Shown here one piece after another: positions 1 to 7,210 of a DNA stretch of 64,000 nucleotides (positions within the stretch are counted from its first letter, which is position 1; the number at the start of each line of letters is the position of its first letter). The stretch covers positions 124,001 through 188,000 of the forward strand of contig NZ_JARZHH010000010.1 in NCBI RefSeq assembly GCF_029946515.1, read 5' to 3'. The notes under the pieces were generated by a model. It ran no database searches. It was given only the letters and a program-made list of their open reading frames with translations, and was not told the DNA's origin. This stretch comes from Polyangium sp. 6x1. Lineage in GTDB: Bacteria; Myxococcota_A; Polyangia; Polyangiales; Polyangiaceae. Both the position numbers and the translations under genes were made by a program.

Positions 1-1
1 G

Positions 2-913
2 GCGACGCCGATCGGGACGGGCCTCGTGCTCGAGCGCGACGACTGGGTCTTCCCGGCCCTGCGCGAGAGCGCGATCATGCTCGTGCGAGGCTTCCCGCTG
101 AAGAGCTACATCGCTCAGTACTTCGGCAACGCGGGCGACGTGCTCAAGGGCCGGCAGATGCCCTCGCACATGAGCGGCCGCGCCGTGAACCAGGTCGCGT
201 GGTCGAGCTGCATGGCCACGCAGCTCCCGCACGCCGTCGGCGCCGCCTGGGCCGCGAAGATGCGCAAGGACCGGAGCGTCGTCCTCGGCTTCGTCGGCGA
301 CGGCGGCACGAGCGAGCCCGACTTCCACAACGCCTTGAACTTCGCGGGCGTCTTCAAGGTCCCCTGCGTCCTGGTTTGTCAAAACAACCACTGGGCGATC
401 AGCGTCCCCGCGGCGAAGCAGACGGCCTCGACCACGTTCGCGGTGAAGGGCCGCGCGTACGGCGTCCCCTCGGTGCGCGTCGACGGCAACGACGTGCTCG
501 CGGTCTACCGTGTCGTCAGCGACGCTGTCGCGCGCGCGCGGAGCGGCGGCGGGCCCACGTTCATCGAGTCTTTGACCTACCGCATGGGCGCGCACTCTTC
601 GAGCGACGATCCCACGCGGTATCGCGCGCAGGAGGAGGTCGACACGTGGGCGCAGCGCGACCCGATCGTGCGCCTGCGCCGCCACCTCGTCCACCGCGGC
701 TTGATCGACGAGGCGGAGGAAGCCGCGCTCGAGGACGGGCTCATGGCCGAGATCAGCGCGGCGATCCAGGAGGTCGAGGCGCTCGGCCCGCCCGCGCGCG
801 AGACGCTCTTCGAGGACGTCTACGCGGAGCTGCCGTGGCACCTCGCGGAGCAGCGCGCCGAGGTCCTGGCGAACCGCCCCTACGGGGGCTCGCAGGGTGG
901 CTCCGGGCATTAG
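2..913 (+). CDS. 2-oxoacid dehydrogenase E1 component, alpha subunit (5' partial, branched-chain type likely)
   Basis: The frame is open to the left edge, so the start codon lies outside and 303 residues remain of a chain that is usually 350-400. With an E1 beta chain it would form the thiamine-diphosphate decarboxylase of a 2-oxoacid dehydrogenase complex in the cytoplasm. The cofactor motif is complete, running from GDGGTSEPDF near residue 99 to the Asn pair near 128. The loop YRMGAHSSSDDPTRYR looks more like the HSTSDD loop of branched-chain E1 alpha than the pyruvate type, so I favour the branched-chain enzyme; that choice is inference. lpd (E3) follows 161 nt downstream on the same strand. 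E1 beta and E2 are not in the window. A G7/C7 hairpin follows the stop codon. Confidence 0.88.
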   Translation, partial: ATPIGTGLVLERDDWVFPALRESAIMLVRGFPLKSYIAQYFGNAGDVLKGRQMPSHMSGRAVNQVAWSSCMATQLPHAVGAAWAAKMRKDRSVVLGFVGDGGTSEPDFHNALNFAGVFKVPCVLVCQNNHWAISVPAAKQTASTTFAVKGRAYGVPSVRVDGNDVLAVYRVVSDAVARARSGGGPTFIESLTYRMGAHSSSDDPTRYRAQEEVDTWAQRDPIVRLRRHLVHRGLIDEAEEAALEDGLMAEISAAIQEVEALGPPARETLFEDVYAELPWHLAEQRAEVLANRPYGGSQGGSGH

Positions 914-921
914 CTGACGAT

Positions 922-943
922 GGGGGGGTCCGAGAACCCCCCC
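922..943 (+). terminator. G7/C7 hairpin after the E1 alpha gene
   Basis: An 8-bp perfect stem (GGGGGGGT at 922-929 and ACCCCCCC at 936-943) with a 6-nt loop begins 9 nt after the E1 alpha stop codon. There is no run of T after it, so it may slow or stabilise 3' ends rather than act as a strict intrinsic terminator. Confidence 0.45.
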
Positions 944-1074
944 AAACCCCCCGGATTTGGCGCTGACTCTGGGTGCCCCCTGGCCGGCCGCTTTTTCCGC
1001 CCCCACCTTTCGCCCGACATGGTAATCCGCGCCCAAAAGGGGCTGTCGGCCCGCGTTCCACCTTGGAGAATCGG

Positions 1075-2484
1075 ATGAAGACCTACGACGCGATCGTCAT
1101 CGGCAGCGGCCCCGGCGGCTACGTCTGCGCGATTCGGCTCGGCCAGCTGAAGCAGAAGACGCTGTGCATCGAGAAGGAAGAGGTGGGCGGCGTGTGCCTC
1201 AACTGGGGCTGCATCCCGTCGAAGGCGCTCATCAACGCGGCGCACACGTACGAGAAGGCGCACTCGTCGATGGCGACGATGGGCATCAAGCTCGGCTCCG
1301 TCGAGCACGACCCGAACGCGATGCAGGACTGGAAGGAAGGCATCGTCAAGCGCCTCACGGGCGGCGTGCGAGGCCTGCTCAAGTCGAACGGCGCCGACCT
1401 CATGGCGGGCACGGCGACGCTCGTCTCGCCGAACCGCGTCGAGGTGAAGAAGGCCGACGGCACGGTCGAGACGATCGAGGCGACGAAGGGCATCGTCCTC
1501 GCGACGGGCTCGTCGACCATCGAGATCCCGAGCTTCAAGTTCGACGGCAAGCAGATCATCGGCGCGAAGGAGGCCGTGAGCCTGCGCGAGGTCCCGAAGC
1601 GGCTGCTCGTCATCGGCGGCGGCGTGATCGGGCTCGAGCTCGGCATGGTCTACCAGGCGTTCGGCGCTGAGCTCGTCGTCGTCGAGGCGATGCCCACGCT
1701 GCTCACGGGCGTCGATCAGGACTGCGTGAAGGTCGTCGAGCGCCGCATCCAGAAGCGCGGCGGCAAGATCTTCAAGAACGCCAAGGCCATGGGCTACGAG
1801 AAGCAGGCCGACGGCTCGGTCGCCGTGAAGCTCGACGTCGAGGGCAAGCCCGAGACGGTCGTCACGGACGTGGTCCTCGTCGCGGTCGGCATGCGCCCGA
1901 ACTCGCGCGGGATCGGCCTCGAGAACGTCGGCGTGAACATCGACAAGCGCGGCTTCGTGCCTGCGGACGAGTTCGGCCGGACGAACGTCCCGACGATCTA
2001 CTCGATCGGCGACCTCTCGGGCCCGCCCATGCTCGCGCACAAGGCCTCGAAGGAGGGCGAGATCATCGCGGAGGTCATCGCGGGCCACAAGGCGGCGAAG
2101 GACTGGGCGTGCATCCCGGGCGCGATCTTCACGGATCCGGAGATCGCGACGGCGGGCCTGACGGCCGAGGAGGCGCAGGCGAAGGGCATCGAGGTTTCGG
2201 TCGGCAAGTTCCCGTTCGCGGCGCTCGGCAAGGCGATGGCGATGATGGAGACCGACGGCTTCGTGAAGGTCGTGACCGACAAGAAGACGAAGCAGGTGCT
2301 CGGCGTGCACATCGTCGGCCCCGAGGCGAGCACGATGATCAGCGAGGGCGCGCTCGCGCTCGAGATGGCCGCGTTCGCCGAGGACATCGCGCTCACGATC
2401 CACCCGCACCCGACGCTCGGCGAGGCGTTCATGGAAGCCGCCGCGCACGCGATGGGCGCGGCGGTCCACATCGTGAACCGCTGA
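1075..2484 (+). CDS. lpdA: Dihydrolipoyl dehydrogenase (E3)
   Basis: This 469-residue flavoprotein reoxidises the dihydrolipoyl arm of 2-oxoacid dehydrogenase complexes using NAD+. The FAD-binding glycine motif IGSGPGG is at residues 9-15. The redox disulfide is in GGVCLNWGCIPSK (Cys41 and Cys46). A second GGGVIGLE nucleotide motif lies near residue 180, and the C-terminal His-Glu pair of the family is in HPHPTLGE near 443. Length is normal. The ATG at 1075 is preferred over the longer open frame from 973 because it has a GGAG ribosome site and starts exactly at the conserved N-terminus; the extension is a Pro/Arg-rich translation of leader DNA. Its place after E1 alpha suggests use in that complex. 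Confidence 0.96.
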   Translation: MKTYDAIVIGSGPGGYVCAIRLGQLKQKTLCIEKEEVGGVCLNWGCIPSKALINAAHTYEKAHSSMATMGIKLGSVEHDPNAMQDWKEGIVKRLTGGVRGLLKSNGADLMAGTATLVSPNRVEVKKADGTVETIEATKGIVLATGSSTIEIPSFKFDGKQIIGAKEAVSLREVPKRLLVIGGGVIGLELGMVYQAFGAELVVVEAMPTLLTGVDQDCVKVVERRIQKRGGKIFKNAKAMGYEKQADGSVAVKLDVEGKPETVVTDVVLVAVGMRPNSRGIGLENVGVNIDKRGFVPADEFGRTNVPTIYSIGDLSGPPMLAHKASKEGEIIAEVIAGHKAAKDWACIPGAIFTDPEIATAGLTAEEAQAKGIEVSVGKFPFAALGKAMAMMETDGFVKVVTDKKTKQVLGVHIVGPEASTMISEGALALEMAAFAEDIALTIHPHPTLGEAFMEAAAHAMGAAVHIVNR

Positions 2485-2505
2485 GAACGATTCCTTCACG
2501 CCCAT

Positions 2506-2548
2506 CCCCTCTCCCGCTCGGGAGAGGGGCCGGGGTGAGGTCGTTCAG
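2506..2548 (+). repeat. REP-like palindromic element, copy 1
   Basis: A stem of CCCCTCTCCCG and CGGGAGAGGGG (2506-2529) is followed by the tail CYGGGGTGAGGTCGTTCAG to 2548. The same stem family plus tail occurs at 7156-7204 and, inverted, at 39081-39120. It lies between the convergent lpd and RNase HII-like genes and probably also acts as a bidirectional terminator. Confidence 0.8.
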
Positions 2549-3525
2549 CCCGCCTCCGCCCCCTTCCGCTCGAAGCACTCCTCCGGCACCTGCCGCTTCT
2601 TCCGCGTGACGCGCGTCGCCTCCACGAAGGCCGCCGTCACCGGATCGTGATACCCGCTCGCCCCGCGTAGATCCGGCACGATCGCCTGGTAGTGCCGCAC
2701 GATCCTCCCCATCAGGATCTCGCGCATCCACTTGCCCACCATCGACGCGAGCGCGACGAGCAGATCCGTCGCGTCCCCATCCCGCACGAACGCGATCTCC
2801 CCGAGCCCCGGGAACATGTACGCGCTCCTCGCGCGCGTCTCCTCCAGCACCACGTGCATCCGCCCGCCGAGCGGCCCGAACGCACTGCCGTACTTCCCGA
2901 ACCCGCCCACCTTCCCGCAGACCGCCTGCACGTCCTGCCCCGCGTCGCTCCGCATCGACAGGATCAGCCGCTCCATCGCGTGCAGATCCATCTGAAACCG
3001 ATTCTTCCCCGCCGCGAGCCCCTCGTTCAGCCGCTTCGCGCAGAGCACCTCGCTCCGCACCGCCACGATCGACACCCCCTTCTTCTCCAGCCGATCGAGG
3101 TCGCCGTGGATCGTCTTCACGAGCTCCGCGGGCGCCGTGAACGCCTCCGCGTCCGCGCCCCAGCACTGCGCCTCCACGTGGGGCGGACACGCGGCCCGCA
3201 GCTCGGCGCGATCCTCGCTGGCGATCGCGTGCGCGAGCTCGTCCGGCGTCCGCGCCGCTGCCGCGCGCCCTCCGCCTCGCTCCACCAGCGCGCGGGCCCA
3301 GGCCTCGGCGAGCCCCACGTCCCCGTAGGCCACCATCGCCTTCGAGTCCCCGAGCCGCTCGGCCAGGCCTCCGCGCGGCTTTCGCCCCACGATCGCCGCG
3401 CCTTCCTCCGTCACGCGCGCCATCACCGCCGTGACCAGCATCGGCCCGAGCCGGGGCCCGAGGCCGTTTTCGTCCGCGCCGATGCGGAAGCCCATCGCCT
3501 TCTCCATCGCGCCGAGCTTTGCCAT
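2545..3525 (-). CDS. Divergent RNase HII-like protein
   Basis: The 326-residue product matches RNase HII in pattern. GADENGLGPRLGPM (Asp18-Glu19) corresponds to the GxDEAGRGPLAGP motif of the family, LGDSK (59-62) to its DSK motif, and DATDLLVALASMVGKWMRE (251-269) to its conserved AASIxAKxxRD helix. The position where the family has a third acid, in a strand before a glycine turn, reads VCGKVGG with Gly204. The protein is also over 100 residues longer than bacterial RNase HII. It may be a nuclease acting on RNA-DNA hybrids or a non-catalytic relative. The ATG at 3525 has only a weak ribosome site; Met7 or Met11 are alternatives. It is divergent from the VWA-like lipoprotein gene, with an 82-bp gap. 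Confidence 0.6.
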   Translation of the reverse strand: MAKLGAMEKAMGFRIGADENGLGPRLGPMLVTAVMARVTEEGAAIVGRKPRGGLAERLGDSKAMVAYGDVGLAEAWARALVERGGGRAAAARTPDELAHAIASEDRAELRAACPPHVEAQCWGADAEAFTAPAELVKTIHGDLDRLEKKGVSIVAVRSEVLCAKRLNEGLAAGKNRFQMDLHAMERLILSMRSDAGQDVQAVCGKVGGFGKYGSAFGPLGGRMHVVLEETRARSAYMFPGLGEIAFVRDGDATDLLVALASMVGKWMREILMGRIVRHYQAIVPDLRGASGYHDPVTAAFVEATRVTRKKRQVPEECFERKGAEAG

Positions 3526-3607
3526 GAACGGACGCCCGCGTCATCGCGGTCACGACGTGCTCGATCGCCCCTTTCCGGTTCGATTGGCGTATCCTACGGG
3601 CACCCTG

Positions 3608-5095
3608 ATGAGCGCAGGCGGGCGAGCGAGCCGGTTCCTGGGTGCCTTCGTGGTGGTCGCCACGGTGGGTTTGTCTGCGTGCGCGCCTCCCGCGCTCACC
3701 CGCGACGGCCAGCTCGTCTTCGCGCCTTCCGGCGGCCGCCGCGGCGCCTCCGTCATCACCGCGAACGGCGTCGAGTTCATGGACGCCACGGAGCTGCCCA
3801 AGCCTGTCGTTCGCCGCAGCCCGAACGATCCCTGGACCCCGCCCACCGGCTTCCTCGTCCCCAAGGACGGCATCTGGCGCAAGACATCGAGCCCCGTCGC
3901 GCTCTCTGGCCGCGGCCTCGCCGTCGTCGTTCGGTCGAGCGACACCCTCGTCCCGAGCTGGGGCGGCGAGGTCCTCCTCCGCATCGACGCCATCGCCCCG
4001 GCCGACGCGTTCCCCGCGGCCAAACCCTCCGTCCGCGAGCCGCGACGCCTCGCCATCGTGCTCGACGGCCGCAACCCGAACACCGCGTCGCTCGCTCGCA
4101 TCGCGCTCGAGGACCTCGGCGATCGCGATCGCGTCGCCATCATCGACGCCTCCGGCCCGCGTGTCGTCGTCCCTCCTTTGCCGGGCTCGCATCGCACCTT
4201 GCTCGACGGCGCCGTCACGCGCGTCCTCGAACGCCCGCGCGGTGGCGCTGCGGTCGCGAACACGCGCGACCTCGCGGGCGCCCTCGCCCTCGCGCGAGGG
4301 TTCGTCGGGGTGAAGATCGCCGAAGGCGCAACGCTCCCTTCCGCGGGGCAAGTCCTCGTCCTCAGCGATGGCATCGGCGTCGCGCAGGCCGGCCTCCGCC
4401 TCGCGAACGAGGTCGCCTCCTTGCGACGCGCGAACGTGCGTGTCTCCGCCGTCGGCACGCCCGATCGCCTCGACGTCGCGCACCTCGCGCCGCTCGGCGA
4501 CGACGTCTTCGCCGGCGGCGCCTTCGCGGATCGGGAAGACGCGGTCGCTCGGATCGTCCCTCCGCCGGGGGACGTCGTCCTCGAAGACGTCGAGCTCACG
4601 GTCCACTCGGTCCCTGCGCCCGTTCGTGTGCTCGAAGTCTCGGGCGGGCTCGCCGCGCTCTCGCTCGATCATGACCGCCTCCTGCTCGGCGACCTCTACG
4701 CGGGCGAGGCGCGCACCGAGATCGCGCGGATCGCCATGCCCGTGTGGGTCCCGGGCGAACCTTGCGAGATCACCGTCTCGGCGCGGTACCGCGACGCTGC
4801 CACGGGCACCTGGCACACGGCCAGCCGCACCATCGACGCGCGGTACGAAGACGACGTCGAGCGCATCGCCAGCGCGCGGCATGGCGACGTCATCGCGTAT
4901 GCCTCGGCGCTCGCCATGGTCCGGCGCCTCGGCCGCATTTTCCAGGGCAGCCGCTTCGACGACCTCGGCGGCCTCCGCCCTGTCGTCACCCTCCAGGCCG
5001 ACTCGCTCGCCGCGCTCTCCCGATCGAGCCACGACCCTGCGCTCGGCACGCAGGCCGAGGTCCTCCGCACGCTCCTCGGCGCGATCGAGGATTGA
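3608..5095 (+). CDS. Lipoprotein with a von Willebrand A-like domain
   Basis: The 495-residue product begins with a lipoprotein signal peptide, lipobox GLSAC with Cys25. From about residue 146 it has a VWA-like fold: a hydrophobic strand ending in LDGRN (Asp153), alternating strands and helices, and VLSDGIG near 250. The metal site is degenerate, because the usual DxSxS reads DGRNP. The C-terminal third resembles the beta-rich tail found after VWA domains in bacterial surface proteins. Function is unknown; anchoring in an outer or inner membrane and protein binding are inferred. The ATG at 3608 is chosen because it begins the signal peptide; the frame is open further upstream but overlaps the divergent gene. 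Confidence 0.72.
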   Translation: MSAGGRASRFLGAFVVVATVGLSACAPPALTRDGQLVFAPSGGRRGASVITANGVEFMDATELPKPVVRRSPNDPWTPPTGFLVPKDGIWRKTSSPVALSGRGLAVVVRSSDTLVPSWGGEVLLRIDAIAPADAFPAAKPSVREPRRLAIVLDGRNPNTASLARIALEDLGDRDRVAIIDASGPRVVVPPLPGSHRTLLDGAVTRVLERPRGGAAVANTRDLAGALALARGFVGVKIAEGATLPSAGQVLVLSDGIGVAQAGLRLANEVASLRRANVRVSAVGTPDRLDVAHLAPLGDDVFAGGAFADREDAVARIVPPPGDVVLEDVELTVHSVPAPVRVLEVSGGLAALSLDHDRLLLGDLYAGEARTEIARIAMPVWVPGEPCEITVSARYRDAATGTWHTASRTIDARYEDDVERIASARHGDVIAYASALAMVRRLGRIFQGSRFDDLGGLRPVVTLQADSLAALSRSSHDPALGTQAEVLRTLLGAIED

Positions 5096-5121
5096 GCGAC
5101 GCTACCTCGTCGTAATGGTAT

Positions 5122-5571
5122 TCATTGACAAACGTCGCCCGGGCCATCGGCGACCGTGTAACACTTCTTCCCTTGCGGACAGCCGTCGTTCGGCTCGCCG
5201 CGCCGGCATCGCACCACGCACGCGTGGAACATCGGCCCGCGCGGCCCGGCGACCCCGTAATACGACGCGCAACTCTCGCCTGCGCCGCACGTCCTGCCCC
5301 CGCACGACCCGCCTGGCTGCGTCGGCGCGGCCGGCTCCGGGTTGCTCGTCGCGCTGACCGTCGGCATCGGCGTCCCCGTCGTGTTCTCCGGCATCGGGAT
5401 CACCACGGTCGTCGTCGGGGCAGGCTCGTTCGGCGGGACGGCCGTCGTCGAGCCGCTCGGCGCCGTCTCCGCCGGCGCGTTGCCCGTCGTCTGTGGAGAA
5501 TCGGGCGGCTGCGCGCCGCCATTGCAGGCCGAGAGGAGCAGGACCGCCGCGATCGAGCCGAGGAGACGCAT
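5122..5571 (-). CDS. Small cysteine-rich lipoprotein
   Basis: The 149-residue product has a short lipoprotein signal (MRLLGSIAAVLLLSAC, Cys16), a Thr/Pro/Ser-rich spacer to about residue 88, and a compact C-terminal domain with eight cysteines in about 60 residues, consistent with four disulfides outside the cytoplasm. I do not recognise the domain. The frame extends upstream to 5634 but the ATG at 5571 begins the signal peptide. The gene converges with the VWA-like lipoprotein gene and is divergent from the GH5 gene. Confidence 0.65.
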   Translation of the reverse strand: MRLLGSIAAVLLLSACNGGAQPPDSPQTTGNAPAETAPSGSTTAVPPNEPAPTTTVVIPMPENTTGTPMPTVSATSNPEPAAPTQPGGSCGGRTCGAGESCASYYGVAGPRGPMFHACVVRCRRGEPNDGCPQGKKCYTVADGPGDVCQ

Positions 5572-5657
5572 AGGGACCGCGAGCTTAGCAGAGCCGCCCG
5601 GCCTCTGCCCATCACGCGCCGTGACAGCGCCCACGCCGTGCCGCTACCATTCGCCTC

Positions 5658-7118
5658 GTGCAACCTTTTCGCTTCCTCCTCGCCCTCTCGGCCTCACTCC
5701 CCCTCGTCGCGTGTGGCTCCACCGACACGCCGGCTCTCCCGGACGCCCCTCGCTGCGAAATTGCGCTCCCGGCGCCCCCGGACCACCGCCTCGCGCCGGA
5801 CGGCACCGTCCTTCGCGACGCCCTCGGCCGCATTGTCTACCTCCGCGGCGTCAATGCCGGTGGCCGCAGCAAGTTCGCGCCTTTCGTCCCCTTCGATTTC
5901 GCCTCCACCGAGGCTTCTTTCCAGGAATCCCTCGATCATTACCTCGATCGTGCCGCCTCCTGGGGTGTCTCCGCGCTCCGCGTCCCTTTCGTCTGGGCCG
6001 CGGTCGAGCCTACGCAGGGCATGGACGACGAGACCTTCCTCGCTCGTTACGACGCTCTCCTCGACGGCGCGTGGAAACGCCGCATCTGGACGATCGTCGA
6101 TTTCCACCAGGACATCTATTCCGACGTCTATTGCGGCGACGGTTTTCCGGCCTGGACCCTCCCGTTCCCCACGCCCGAGCCGCACCACGATTGCGCCGAC
6201 TGGTTCACGGGTTACTCCAAGGACGAGGACGTCCGCGCGGCCTTCGACAAATTCTGGTCCGACGAGCACGGCGCCCGCACGGCCTTCCGCGCCCTCTGGG
6301 AGCGCGTCGCGGCCCGCCACGCGACCCGCCCCGGCGTCCTCGGCTACGAGCCCATGAACGAGCCGCACCAGGGAACGGCGGACCTGAAGACGTGGGAGCA
6401 AACCGTCTTGACGCCCTTCTACACCGAAATGGCGGCGCTCCTCCACGCGAAAGACCCGACGGCGCTCGTCTTCTTCGACGCCACGGGCACCGATGGGATC
6501 GGCGCTTCCACGTACCTCGACAAACCCGAAGGCGAGGGCCTCGTCTTTGCGCCGCACTGGTACGACTCGGTCGCCCTCTTCGGCGGCACCCCGGCCCCTT
6601 CGAATGCGCTCACGTACCTATCGAGGTGGGCCGACAAGGGCCGCGAGTGGAACATGCCTGTCCTCATCGGCGAATCGGGCGTCCCGCGTGAGCTCGAGAC
6701 CGCGGGCGAGTACGTCACGGCCGTCTACGACGCCATGGACGAAAATGCCCTCCATTTCACCTACTGGGAGTACAGCGATTCGAAGGAGACCTGGAACTTC
6801 GAGGACCTCTCCCTCGTCGATTACGAGGGCCAGGAAGCGACCGCGATCACCTCGGTCGTCGCCCGCCCTTATCCCCGCGCCGTCGCCGGCGAGGCGCCCT
6901 CGTTCCGTTACGACGCCGCCGCCCGCACGTTTGCCCTCACCTACGACGCGCCCATGGAAAACGGCGTCACCGAGATCTCCGTCCCGGAGCGCAATTATCC
7001 CGAGGGCTACCGCGTCGAGCTCTCGAACGGCTGCGTCGACGCCACGCGCCCCGGCCTCCTGCTCGTCCGCCCCGCCGCAGGACAAACCCGCGTCGAAGTC
7101 TCGATCGTCCCTCGCTGA
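5658..7118 (+). CDS. Glycoside hydrolase family 5 lipoprotein, endoglycoceramidase-like
   Basis: The 486-residue product starts at a GTG and has a lipoprotein signal with Cys19. The (beta/alpha)8 hydrolase signature is clear: LRGVNAGG near 63, VDFHQDIYSDVYCGDGF near 148-163, the acid/base Glu235 in GYEPMNEP, and the probable nucleophile Glu339 in VLIGESGVPRE. The HQD...DGFPAWT segment and the C-terminal beta-sandwich of about 90 residues resemble endoglycoceramidases, which cut the glycan off glycosphingolipids. Myxobacteria are known to make sphingolipids and to prey on other cells, so either use is possible. Substrate is inferred. The gene ends just before a REP-like hairpin. Confidence 0.82.
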   Translation: MQPFRFLLALSASLPLVACGSTDTPALPDAPRCEIALPAPPDHRLAPDGTVLRDALGRIVYLRGVNAGGRSKFAPFVPFDFASTEASFQESLDHYLDRAASWGVSALRVPFVWAAVEPTQGMDDETFLARYDALLDGAWKRRIWTIVDFHQDIYSDVYCGDGFPAWTLPFPTPEPHHDCADWFTGYSKDEDVRAAFDKFWSDEHGARTAFRALWERVAARHATRPGVLGYEPMNEPHQGTADLKTWEQTVLTPFYTEMAALLHAKDPTALVFFDATGTDGIGASTYLDKPEGEGLVFAPHWYDSVALFGGTPAPSNALTYLSRWADKGREWNMPVLIGESGVPRELETAGEYVTAVYDAMDENALHFTYWEYSDSKETWNFEDLSLVDYEGQEATAITSVVARPYPRAVAGEAPSFRYDAAARTFALTYDAPMENGVTEISVPERNYPEGYRVELSNGCVDATRPGLLLVRPAAGQTRVEVSIVPR

Positions 7119-7155
7119 AAACACAAAAACCCCCTTTACCGCAGGCAAAACAAAA

Positions 7156-7204
7156 CCCCCTCTCCCGCGGGCGGGAGAGGGGGCTGGGGGTGAGGGTCGT
7201 TCAG
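7156..7204 (+). repeat. REP-like palindromic element, copy 2
   Basis: A 13-bp stem (CCCCCTCTCCCGC at 7156-7168, its complement at 7171-7183) is followed by the tail CTGGGGGTGAGGGTCGTTCAG. It lies between the convergent GH5 and S9 peptidase genes and could terminate both. Confidence 0.82.
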
Positions 7205-7210
7205 GAAGAA

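Noticed and set aside
2692-4674. A 660-codon plus-strand frame
   Set aside because: It spans the divergent RNase HII-like and VWA genes in a shadow frame, with Arg/Pro/His-rich low-complexity translation.
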